Assembly: GCF_932294415.1 (NCBI RefSeq)
Contig: NC_065543.1
Location: 47,269,777 to 47,333,776 of the forward strand
Direction of reading: 5' to 3'
Length of the DNA stretch: 64,000 bases
From: Quercus robur
Lineage: Eukaryota > Streptophyta > Magnoliopsida > Fagales > Fagaceae
The translations under genes were made by a program, and so were the position numbers. Under the pieces are notes generated by a model. The model was not told where the DNA came from, searched no databases, and worked only from the letters and a program-made list of their open reading frames with translations. Positions 23,869 through 35,200 of the stretch are shown here, one piece after another; within the stretch, counting starts at the first letter, position 1; each line of letters begins with the position of its first letter.

Positions 23869-24042
23869 TTTTATAATATTATAGATAATGTATGATAGTA
23901 TTTCAAATTTATAATGTCCACTCTATGATGATTGCTCTTTATCATCAAGTCAAAACACTAATTCATTTTTTGTACAAAGGGGATTGAATTTAGATCTCAT
24001 ATTCGATGCAAAAACATTTATCAATTGAGCTAACCCACCCAT
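23869..24042 (-). mobile_element. tRNA-derived SINE, minus strand, uninterrupted copy
   Basis: Same family as the split SINE at 16846-17830. On the minus strand the head is TTAGCTCAATTGATAAA (A box) and AATTCAATCCCC (B box); the tail is the T run near 23864-23872. It is continuous across the point where the other copy carries a solo LTR. Confidence 0.6.
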
Positions 24043-24632
24043 TCATTAGTTATTACATACGTGATTTGGATATAACTGTTACTAATAAGTTAGAAAAGAT
24101 ACCCTTACCTTGTGAACAAGGAAGAGCAAATCTTAATCAGCAAAAGCCACATGGTACAAAATTTGGTCTAACACAAAATCATTACAAAAAACCTTTTGAA
24201 TTTCAATTATCAACAAGCTCTTTCTTATAGTCAAAAGCAATTGCACAATTTGTTTTCTTAGGTCAAAAAAATTATACCCATTTGGAAAAGCAAGGAATTT
24301 GTTCATCATCATGGTTTAATTGATACAATGATTAGAATGGTCCACCAAAATCCAAATGTTCAACTGTGCTCTAGTACTCCTACAGCACTGGATAGTGGAA
24401 ACTGCACCGTGATATCATATCATAAATCTTGACCTCAAATTTTCTGAAACAAACATAGAATAAGAGAAACAGCACCAACCCAAGACCTCTAACTCTTCCC
24501 CCCCCAAAATGGAAAGAAAGTATTACAATGTAAAAAACCAAAAGAAAAAAAATATTCTGCAGGTAGGATATAACTGAACACAAACTGAAAAATTGGAGTA
24601 CTAGACATGCTAGAACACACAAACTAAAGTTA
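24043..24632. other. Intergenic DNA, nothing recognised
   Basis: No supported gene, RNA or element. Open frames here lack any recognisable motif. Confidence 0.4.
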
Positions 24633-25026
24633 TTAATTTCCAAATTGGAAACTCTTTGTTACAAAAAACAAAAGTGAAATAAAAAATTTCAAAAAAGAAG
24701 AGAGGAACAAAATGGTAAACCAATGAAGTGTGATTCCTCTCTCTTGAAAATCAGAGAAAAGAATAAAATAGATTCCACACTCATTGGTCTAGTTAAATCC
24801 AAATCTAATGTCATCTCTCGATCTTTTTAATTTCCAAATTGGAAAACTTTGTTACAAAAAAAAAAAGTGAAATAAAAAATTTCAAAAAATAAAAAGAGGA
24901 AGAGATGGACAAAATGGTAAACCAATGAAGGGTGATTCCACTCTCTTGAAAATCAGAGAAAAGAATAAAATAGATTCCACACTCATTGGTCTGATTAAAT
25001 CCAAATCTAATGTCATCTCTCAATCT
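24633..25026 (+). repeat. 194 bp tandem duplication upstream of the neprosin gene
   Basis: Copy 1 (24633-24826) and copy 2 (24827-25026) share TTAATTTCCAAATTGGAAA, GTGAAATAAAAAATTTCAAA, ACCAATGAAG, CTCTTGAAAATCAGAGAAAA and TCCAAATCTAATGTCATCTC in order. They differ by few substitutions, so the duplication is recent. It lies about 560 bp upstream of the predicted start of the neprosin-family gene. Confidence 0.85.
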
Positions 25027-25589
25027 TAGTATTCCCTTTTTTTTTTTTCTTGGTTGTAGAGTCTTTGTAGTCACTATAGGTCTATAACTGAAACTGTGAA
25101 ATACCCTCTCTCTCAAAGACTCAAATTTTGGGAATTTTAAAAGAGTCTTTTGACCACAGGCTGTTATGGGCTTAAGAAAAAGTACAGCCCCCACCAATCC
25201 AGGTCTTTTTTAATATGCTCGTGCTTGAAATTTCTTTGGTGTCAGAGAAAAAAAAACAAGACACTATGCTCTCTATCTGAGAGAGAGAGGTTTGTTTATA
25301 ATGTTGGAAATGGTGAAGAAGTGAGAAGTAGAACTAAAGATTGGTTATTTTCTTTGAACGGTTTCTACTGTTTTGTATGGACATGAAGGAAATAGATTCA
25401 GTTCCATGGACAAAACATAGAAACAAACCGTTTTGTGTAATCCATCACACAACAGGACAACAACACCAATGCATACAAACACAAATTGTTGCACCAAAAC
25501 AAACAACAGCACAACAACAACGTTCCTCAAATGAACTTATTGCTTCACATTCTCCTACTTCCCACAAAACTCACTCTTCAATCATTCCC

Positions 25590-28500
25590 ATGCTTCTTGT
25601 TGCTTTCCTTCTTGTAGTTTCCTTGGTTAGCCCTGCTTTATCAGATTCCGGTCACTCTTTACCGGCCAACCAAACTTTTCACCCGGCTTCACAGTTGAAC
25701 AAGCTGAAGAGGGTCACAGATTATCTCACCAAGATCAACAAGCCTGCTGTGAAGACAATTCAGGCACATAAATTTTGTGTATTTCATGATGTTTCTCTAT
25801 GTGTCAACCAATATAAATTGTTGTGTTTTATGGTTTTGTGATCTGGGTTCTTGTTTATTTTGCTTCAGAGCCCTGATGGTGATGTTATAGACTGTGTTCC
25901 TTCTCATCTCCAACCAGCTTTTGATCATCCTGACCTTAAAGGACAGAAACCATTGGTAATTTCAAAATTTTCTTTTTCTTTTTCCATCAAGATCATTGAT
26001 ACTCAAACAAGAAAAGAAATTCCACTAATACTTGGTATTTTTTTTTTTTTGATAGGACTAATGCTTGGTATTTGAATGTTTATAAAGATTGTTTTTTGGA
26101 TAACTATAGATTCTGTGAGATAATAAAAGTCTTCAGTTCTACAGGATTCACCAGAGAGACCAAAAGGCCTTAACACAACAGATACAGTGGCAAAGAGCTT
26201 TCAGCTATGGGCAGAATCTGGTGAATCATGTCCAGAGGGTACTGTTCCAATTAGAAGAACTACAGAAAAAGATGTTCTAAGAGCAATTTCCATTGACAGA
26301 TATGGAAGAAAACCAGTAAGACATGTGAGGAGAGACTCTTCAGGAAGTGGTCATGAGGTTAGTATTCTAAAGCATTTTCAAGTTTAGAAATAAGAAATTT
26401 TGGTAAATAGAAATGAAAACCGAATTCTGGAAATCTGTTTTCTTGCAAGTGATATCTTATTAAAGCTTATGCAATTTTTTTTCCAGATTTGATTTTTGTT
26501 TCCATCATTCGAAAGGTTATGTGTAATTTTCATTTTTTTTTCTCATTCCTAGAATCCTTCCACCAATAAGGCTAGTTTCACACAAAAAGCCAAGTTTCCT
26601 TTTTTCCATTTTACCTCAATCATTTAGAGTGTTTTGGTAAATAGGGAGCAGGGAATTATAAAACCTTAATTGTAAAAATTGGCTTTGAGTTACAGAGTAC
26701 TCTGTATTAGGTAATATTGAATTCATATGTTATGATGTAATTTGGATAATGGGTATGCTACTGCTTGCTCAAGAAGTATTTTACTAGTTTTTCTAATTCT
26801 TGTGCTAATATCTAAATTAGTTAAAGTCAAAGTTGCATATTAATAAAATGACTCATAATGTACCATATTCTTCTCAACCTGGACAAACTTTACTTTATAT
26901 TTCACATCTGTATATTTCAGTATCTAAGCATTGATAATTTCATATTGCAGCATGCAGTTCTATTTGTAAATGGAGATCAATATTATGGAGCAAAGGCCGG
27001 CATAAACGTGTGGGCACCTCAAGTAACCGATCAATATGAATTCAGCTTGTCACAAATTTGGGTCATTTCTGGTTCGTTTGGCCATGATCTAAATACCATT
27101 GAAGCTGGTTGGCAGGCAAGTCTATCATTGTGTGATGCTATGCATTTTCTTAATGAACAACCCATTGAACTTTCTCTAGTAATACTAATTAAACTTCCAA
27201 ATAACTACACGTGTATCATTTGAATATATTTAGTTGTCACTACTATGGTACAGAATTTAGTTTATTCAATTGTTGACAACAAAGATTTTCATCATTTGGA
27301 TTAGTTTTTGGAAGCTGTTCAACTACTCCTGGGTATTATTACAAAGGTTTTTATAGAGTTTAATAAGATATTGTGATCATATTTCTCCAGGTTAGCCCAG
27401 ATCTGTATGGTGACAAGAATCCTAGGTTCTTCACTTATTGGACAGTAAGTATTGTCTACTCTCTTTTCCTCTTAAATATTAGAAACATAATAACTAGTGC
27501 TGACATTTTTTCAATACAATCACAGACTGATGCATATCAAGCAACTGGATGCTACAATTTACTGTGCTCAGGCTTTGTCCAAACCAACAACAGGGTTGCT
27601 ATTGGAGCAGCAATCTCTCCAAAGTCCTACTACAATGGTAGACAGTTTGATATTGGCTTAATGGTTTGGAAGGTAAGCCTTAGCTTCAATCAGTTGACAA
27701 ATAATGTTACATAGTGTCTTCTTTGGACAAAATCCTTAAAAAAACATTTGGTTCAACATTGCATAATCATTCATTAGGTGGCATTAAAGAACTTAGAGGC
27801 AAAATTTCTTGACATAATTCTTTCTGATTTTTTTATTATTAAAATGTAAGATTCCTTTTAAAAAAGGCTTCCTGATGCATGAGCTTTTCTTCTTTAATAA
27901 AGCACTAACTTTTTTTTTTAAAATTATTTTTTCAAAGATTGGGTTGACTCCCACCATCTATTATAAATTGAAGAATTAAAAGCATACTTTTCTTTTTTGC
28001 ATTTTCCCTAGTATTTACTCTTACATTAATGGTTGTGATTTCTTTCCCTTCATTTGTAATGAAGACTATATAATAAGATAATTGGACCCATGTTAGGGAA
28101 ATTCATTGTGTTTGCCTTTATGCAGTCAAAGACATAATGAGAAATAAGGAAGACTTAAGCAATGTACATCCAAAGTTTAGCCAAAAAAGTCACTAGAACA
28201 TAATTTTTTTTTGTGTGTAGGACCCAAAGCATGGACATTGGTGGTTGGAATTTGGATCAGGACTACTGGTTGGTTATTGGCCAGCATTCTTGTTTAGTCA
28301 CTTAAGAACTCATGCTAGCATGGTACAATTTGGAGGAGAGATTGTAAATTCTAGATCATCGGGTTATCACACAGCTACTCAAATGGGTAGTGGCCATTTT
28401 GCTGAAGAAGGATTTAGAAAAGCTTCTTATTTCAGAAATTTGCAAGTTGTTGATTGGGATAATAACTTGCTTCCTCTAACAAATCTTCATCTCTTGGCTG

Positions 28501-28598
28501 ATCATCCAAATTGTTATGATATAAAACAAGGGAGAAATAATGTTTGGGGAACTTACTTTTATTATGGAGGTCCTGGAAGGAATGTAAAATGTCCATGA
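25590..28598 (+). CDS. Neprosin-family (DUF239) secreted glutamic peptidase
   Basis: Seven exons, all joining in phase 0: 25590-25763, 25869-25955, 26145-26357, 26951-27115, 27391-27444, 27526-27672 and 28221-28598, giving 405 residues. Neprosins are secreted or vacuolar glutamic endopeptidases that prefer to cut after proline; plant relatives are numerous and mostly uncharacterised. The start at 25590 gives a signal peptide (MLLVAFLLVVSLVSPALS). In-frame ATGs at 25341, 25377 and 25383 would put about 70 Gln/Thr-rich residues before it and are more likely leader sequence. The N-terminal activation domain has KLKRVTDYLTKINKPAVKTI and SPDGDVIDCV; the C-terminal domain runs from about 159 (TIEAGWQ, RFFTYWT, GCYNLLCSGF, MVQFGGEI). 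E209 (in IEAGW) and E320 (in FGGE) stand 111 residues apart, close to the 109 between neprosin's catalytic E188 and E297, so activity is plausible. Introns 1 and 4 appear to use GC donors. Confidence 0.88.
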
Positions 28599-29033
28599 AG
28601 AAAGAAAAAAGAAAAGCACAGGATATAGAGAGTAGCCTATATATTTTTTTCTCTATTTTTTTTTTTTCGTTTTTTTTTTCAAATATGAGTTTTTAGATTG
28701 CATCTTAGCCTTACATTGGTTTGGGTGTCATAAAAATTTTCCCACAAAATTCCATTTTTACTAACGAGTTACTATTATTCATCCCACCTTTGGGAGTATG
28801 TAAATTTGTGGAAATACAGATTATCAATAACAATTGAGTTGTGTGATGTTCTCAGTTCTTCACCTTTTTCTTCCAAATCCTTGAATTATATGGAAAATAA
28901 ATAAATAAATCAATGTTACAGGCAGGAACACGTTGTCAACACCCTTAGGCCTTAAGTAATATTAGCATCCTTGTGTGCTATTTTAAAAGAAGAAAAAAAA
29001 TGAGGTGTGGACTTTTTTTTTTTTTTTTATAAA

Positions 29034-29076
<43 letters not shown>

Positions 29077-29952
29077 CCTTACTGTTTTTTTAACTTATTT
29101 GTCTTCATTTTTTTAGGTAGTAATATTAAATACATGTTAGGAATATTTTGAAGTACAGAAAAGTTAACCCAAAAAAAAAAAAAAAAATCTATTCCAATCA
29201 TATATATAAAATTTACAATATGTTAACCTACCAAACCTACAATTGCCATTGTCATTGACATTTAGAAAACCCATACCACTTCCACAAATATTTATTTTCT
29301 TTGAAAGGAAGGACAATGCAAATGTGCTAGTGGTATTTATATATGGCTTTGCATGTGCGGTGCATCAAAGAAGCAAATTCTGAAGGAAACAGACAGATTT
29401 ACACAATGGACAACCTTTGCATAATATTATAATCTATACCTTAACTTGGATCCCAGCTTTCAAACAATGAATTAACTAAAGTAGTATATCTAAGTAAGCA
29501 CAATACATTATTCATATTAGTAAGCACAACACAACAATTATTAAAAGAAACTTGAGATATTGAAATACAATGAACCCAATACCAACAACAACAAACAAGC
29601 ATTTTCCTCGAACCAAGTTTGTGCTATCAAATATTGACTTGAAGTTGAGAATTGATTAATACCAAATTGGGAAACATATAATTTTCAATGTCATTTGTCT
29701 TTTTCAGTTTCTTAGAAAAACTCAGTGCCATTCCCCTTTGAGCCAGATGTCCTAATCTTAAAAGTCAATGGCATAACCACTTGAAACATATCTTAGCCAA
29801 TCCTCAAATAATCTTCAGTTGATAAAAAAACAAGGGGCAGCTTTTGCATGATAGAAGCATATTATGATGTCAAATTATTGCCTCAAAACTCCTAATGTTC
29901 ACTCTATAAACACCAAATATTAGTTAAAAAAAAGTGGATACCTGATATCCAA
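28599..29952. other. Neprosin 3' region and AT-rich intergenic DNA
   Basis: About 28599-28870 probably holds the neprosin 3'UTR. Beyond it lie a T run facing an A run (29011-29041), a TA microsatellite (about 29041-29072) and an A run near 29170-29187. No gene supported. Confidence 0.5.
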
Positions 29953-30245
29953 ACTTTGTAAATGGTTGACTCGTATGTATAAAGTGTGGACATCAAGAGT
30001 GTGAGACAATCATTACCCTAATATAATAAGGGTTGAGATCCGATACAGTACTTTTAAATGGTTGTTAGGTATGAATGAAGTGTGGATATTGAGAGTGTGA
30101 GACAATTATTTCCGTAATATAATAAGAATTAAAATCGGATGCAATACTTGTAAATGATTGTCTGGTATGTATGAAGCATGGACATTGAGAGTGTGAGACA
30201 ATCATTGCCCTAATATAATAAGAATTGAGATCCGATGCATTACTT
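29953..30245 (+). repeat. About 95 bp tandem repeat, three copies
   Basis: Units start near 29953, 30050 and 30146. Shared words are TAAATGGTTG, GTATGTATAAAGTGTGGACA, GAGTGTGAGACAATCATT, CCCTAATATAATAAG and GAGATCCGATGCA. Copies differ by scattered substitutions. No known element ends were recognised. The words about phenology of LTR fragments in plants (GATCCGATGCA) do not identify a family. Confidence 0.8.
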
Positions 30246-30938
30246 AGGATGGGGAGAAAGTTGAATTTTTAACTTTCAATCTCATATGCCAATTGCACTC
30301 AGTGCAGATCTCAATCCGTAAAATAGAATCCAAATGCATTTTTCATTATGGTTTGTTATGAAAGATCAGTGATTCTTTTTATAAATGATAAGGTAAACAC
30401 AAAGCCACCATTCTACCACATGAGACTGAGAGCCAAGGCCCAGAGGGAGAGGATTAAGAGCAGTAACCTAAACTAAAGGCTAGTACCTAGTGATGATTGA
30501 TGATTGCTTAGGTAAGAAATTCCAGATAGTGTATATTGCAGAACAGTTCATATGTTTATGGAAGGAATGTTTGGTTATTGTCATGAAGCTGTCTCTCATC
30601 ATCAAAGACATGGATACTGACACAGACACTTTGTAGGACAGAACAGAAAAAAGCAAAAGACATAAAAAAAAAGCTGGTTTCTTTTGTTGTAGAGGGGGAG
30701 CAAGGTTCAAACTTCAAACAGAAGCTGTTCTATTCACTTTATTGGGTTACATCTTACAGGACATGAATGATGAAGCCCATAGGTATTTTTGAGAAACATG
30801 ATGCACTGAAACAAACAAACAAAATAGGTGTGATTGTGTGAATAAACTTTTTCTTTAGCTTTTTTCACATTGAGAGCTTAACAAAATATTTAAAATTGTT
30901 TTACTTTCTATCAAAGGGATTGCTTGTGGACAAATTTA
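30246..30938. other. Intergenic DNA, nothing recognised
   Basis: No gene or element could be supported. A minus-strand open frame at 30480-30710 shows no recognisable domain. Confidence 0.4.
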
Positions 30939-31140
30939 GGTTCTGTTTGGATACCGTTTATTTTGTTGAAAATTGAAAATTTATTTATGAAAACACTGTA
31001 GCAAAATAATTTTTAAAACGTAACAATGCTGCTGGGGGTTTTGTTTCCTGTGTTTTTCATTTGTTGGTTGGGTCATGAACAGTGCTGTGGGACCCAACAC
31101 TTAAAACGCAAATGCAAAATAAGCATAGGCAAATGCACGC
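30939..31140. mobile_element. Tourist-like MITE, copy B
   Basis: The left end GGTTCTGTTTGGATACC and body words GAAAACACTGTAGCAAAATA and GTGCTGTGGGACCCAA match copies A, C and D. TTA flanks both sides (30936-30938 and 31141-31143). The right terminal repeat is badly decayed. Confidence 0.6.
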
Positions 31141-31143
31141 TTA

Positions 31144-32252
31144 GGGGGTGTTGGATATATGCACTTAAAAATTGAAAACATGTATAGAAATACATGTAAT
31201 ATTATTTAAAAACTGAAAATATGTGTTTGAGTGAATGTACTAATTGGACCTTAGTGGCTGGAAACAGTGTTGAACTATTTTTGAAAAATTCAATAGAAAA
31301 ACCATTTGAGAAGAATCCACATTTTAATCACCTTGTCCAATTAAATAGAAAATAATTAATAAAAAAAGTCCTAACAAAAGAAGCTGAGCTCTAAAAACCT
31401 ACACAACTTTATTGAATGAAAGAGTACGGTGGATCAATAAAGGAAGGTCAATAAGTTATTTGGTTAAAAAAGCAACACTATCAATCACCCATTCACCTTG
31501 AAATGTATAAAGTTTTGAAAGACCATGATACTTTTCCAAAGAACCGATTTCCAACTAAGCACAAATAGTAATAGCCCTATGTCAAAACCTATGGTTAAAA
31601 ATCTCATCTTTTAGAAATGATCTTCCATTGCATATCTGACGTGACAGTTTTCAACTAAGCACAGTGCACCGCCAAGTTACGATTTTACTATCATGACTTG
31701 AAAATTCTATTAAAAAAAAATACTGATTTTCACAATTTGTTTTAAAGCATCAATATTTTTATAATTTTATATTAAAACTTTTATATAGTAATAGATAATT
31801 TCAGATTCCAAACTTTCACAACAGCTGTGGACTAGAGTGGCTTAATCATCACAGATATTAACATCATGAAATTCAGAAAAAGGGGGGGGGGGTGTGGAAC
31901 AGAAAATTTACTTTTATTGTTAATCTAGAACAGTGCTAGTAATTACAGCAACAGTATTTGACTTAATTTAGTTTCTTATGTACCATGGTCACAACATGAA
32001 TTAGAAAGCAGCCAATGAACACACACCATTCCCAGAGCTTCACAGTCAGCATTCTTGCTATAAGATCCTCCTATATGAATGATTCACAATCCAAATAATC
32101 ACTTCCTGCAGACTATAATCATATGAAGAGAGAGAGCCGTACACAAAAATAGCAACTCATAAATTTCTTAGAACAGTAAAGCAGGGAAAGTGGAAACAGC
32201 GCAGCCAAAATCAATTCTTATTGAACATCTAAGCACCATCTAATTCAGAAGG
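31144..32252. other. Intergenic DNA and probable JMJD4-like 3' region
   Basis: A possible further MITE start (GGGGTGTTGGATATATG) lies at 31144 without a clear partner. A G run occurs near 31878-31892. About 31910-32252 is likely the 3'UTR side of the minus-strand JmjC gene. Confidence 0.4.
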
Positions 32253-35200
32253 CTAAACAATTTCACTGTTAATGCCACTGACTATTGCAATAGCATTGTC
32301 AATAAATCTAACCAGATCTTTGGCAGTACATATTTGGGAACCATAAGTTCTTATAATATCCAAGCTTGTTAAATCATCTACCAAGTCTTTCTTTGTATCA
32401 AAACAGAAACTCTGTTTCTTGTGTATCATCCCAAATGTTCTTTCCAAGCCCACACAGAGATTAAGAAATGTGGGATCATCTAAAGTTTCCCTTATATCCA
32501 AGAAGCCATGACTTCCTGCCACACCACCAATAGAGTTGATCTTGACTGCAATGTTCCGGAGAGATCGAAGGTTCAAAGCTAAATGCCAAGCTACTGTGGA
32601 TGAACTCCAAGTGGGGTTTTTGCAGTCTCTTAGTAAATGGCAAAGTTGGACCAAGTTTGCCAAGCAGAAGTGTGTTATGAAAATAAAGAAATCATAGAAG
32701 TTCATGCCTGTTGAAAAAGAATCAATCAATACAAGATATAGGATTGGCATAATCCCAGTACAGCAAACTTCTCATAGTGCAACTAGCAGCAAGGCATGCA
32801 CAATGGGAATTAGTACTAGTTCTCAACTAAAATGTATATAATGCACAGAATGTCATGGGAATTCTTCCAAATATGCTGTTAGTTCATCTACTAATGACGC
32901 AAGTAAATGGGGCTCACTCCATCCTTGATGCAAGCCTATTGTGGTTGAAAATTGAATAGCTTCTTCATCAATTAAGCTACTCTAATTGTTAGTTTGGGCC
33001 AGGCTGATCTCGACCTGCTCTATTTCTTATTTTAGTTCATTTCACTTACATTTTAGGTAGAATAGGCACAACTCACTTAATGCACCCTTAAATTGAAAAT
33101 AGTCCTATTGGCATTCGCTTGGGTACATTTGAAACAAAGAAGAGCTTATGAACATTATTGAAAATCCAGATCTTAAGTTACATTATAACTATATTAAAAC
33201 AAAGTAGTACTACAGTTGGCCAATCACATATTCCCCTATAACGAGTTTTTGCCACTATCCTGTTTGTAAAATCAATATGGGGATTCACATTCAAGCTCTT
33301 GGAGTTTGCTCCAGAAGTTAGCACCACCTCTGGTGACTTTGGAATGAAAAGGCAGATCTATTCTGGTGATTTCAGCATGATTTGGCTAGATTTTCTTCCT
33401 CATAAGTTGTCCACCTAAGCTATTTTGTTTTTAATATGGTATACTAAAGAGAGTATATTAGAATTTCTATAATTATTGGTTGTTACTCCCTCTGTCCCTT
33501 TTTGTTTGTCCAATATTCCACTTTTGGCTGTCCCAAAATACTTGTCCAGTTTATTGAGACTAAGCATTAAATGATATTCCCTTAAAAAGTTAAATCTTGT
33601 AAAATGAACAAACAAAATGAGACGGAGGGAATATTTTACACAGTTTTGATCATGCCCAGTTGAAACTAGAAAGATCAATAATTAACTTAGTTTTTTCCTA
33701 TGCCTAAATTGGGATATTAGTGATAGTTTTGCATTTAATGGCATGTTAAAGAACAGGTTTACTACATGGGTAGGATACCTTATCATTAATTTCAAATCTT
33801 CTAGAATATTACAACTCTAGTTCAAGTTTTGCAAGCCATGCTTCCCATCAAACGATATCTGAGGATGGAGTGGAATAGCATAAAAAAGTGTGTGCATGGT
33901 TAGCAACCCCAAAGAATGTTAATTTTTTTTGGTTAAGTAAAGAAATTTTATATTAAAAAGCAAAAAGGAGGTTGCCTAGCGGCACACAAGCTGAGTTAAG
34001 AAGGACTAAGCAATCCTCTACTATTCATACTACACCTGTGTTAGCTGCAAGATTGCGCTGGCAGAGACCTTCAAAATCATCACATATATCCCTGATGTCT
34101 TCTATGTATTCCTTAGCCTCATTGTAGTCTCTCAAAAGTAAATTCCACTGGAAGAATGATAAAAATTGAGAAAGGCTTGAGTTCAATTAGAACAGGCCCA
34201 AATATTAATAGTATTACTACATGAATCTAGTATCTACTTACCACCCAAGAAAGATTATAGCCATTGAACCAGTTGTGGTTTATTGATATTGTATCTTCCT
34301 GAAAACATTACAAATGCATGTTATAAGTGACATTGTCATCCAACGAACATTCAGCTTCTAGAAAAATTTAAATGAATTAAGCCTATGATTTAAGTCCCAT
34401 CTGACCTATCTCTGAGCCTAAACATGTGATAGAAGTTGGAAAAAAAATCCCGAAATTGAAGGACTCCAAATCAACCATACAAAAAACCTCACATGCTACA
34501 TCAGTTTTACGCTAGAAGCATCCTAATTAGATCAAACAGTCAGCCAAACAAGTGGGAAATGCCTTCAAATTGTCTAAAAGTACTTAATGTTTGACAATGA
34601 CCCTAAGGAAAATAGCCAAACCCTTATCATCCCTTACAAGTATAGCCCCCAAATGTCTTTTGCTAATCACAAGAAAAGAAACAGTGTCCCAATTCTAGAA
34701 TCAAGGGCACACATTCAGTTCCCATAAACTGTAATATCCCCAATGTAAAACCAAACACAGCTATTAGACATACAACCTTAATTAAAGGCAAGTAAACCAA
34801 AATGTGGCTTCTGCAGGCCACAGAATAGTTTAAGAGGAACATCATGCTAATGGTTTTTTCTCTATTTTTTATTTTTTGATATGTAATGGTTTTGTCTCTA
34901 ATTACAAAGAAAACAGCAGCATATAATATTAATATATATATATATTATTTTTAGGGTAACAAAAACAAAAATTAGAGCAGATTCAGAACTTCGAATCATA
35001 CTTGATGAGGACCATAAGGCAGATATTGAGAAGTGAAACACAAATTGCAGAATTTGTTGTCATATATTATGTATACTTGCCTTTACTACAAATATCTTGA
35101 GAAATCAGTATTGACTAATGACTTTAATAATGCAGACTATTCAAAAACTTTACCTAAAGGTGAAAGAAGAAAAGAAGCATTTATGCATTTTTGCTGGGTT

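Noticed and set aside
24811-25197. Minus-strand open frame of 128 residues
   Set aside because: It reads through the tandem duplication and low-complexity T/C sequence; Phe-rich composition only.
25341-25589. Upstream in-frame ATGs of the neprosin gene as the true start
   Set aside because: They would place about 70-83 Gln/Thr-rich residues before a good signal peptide; the sequence looks like a CA-rich leader. Kept as an alternative only.
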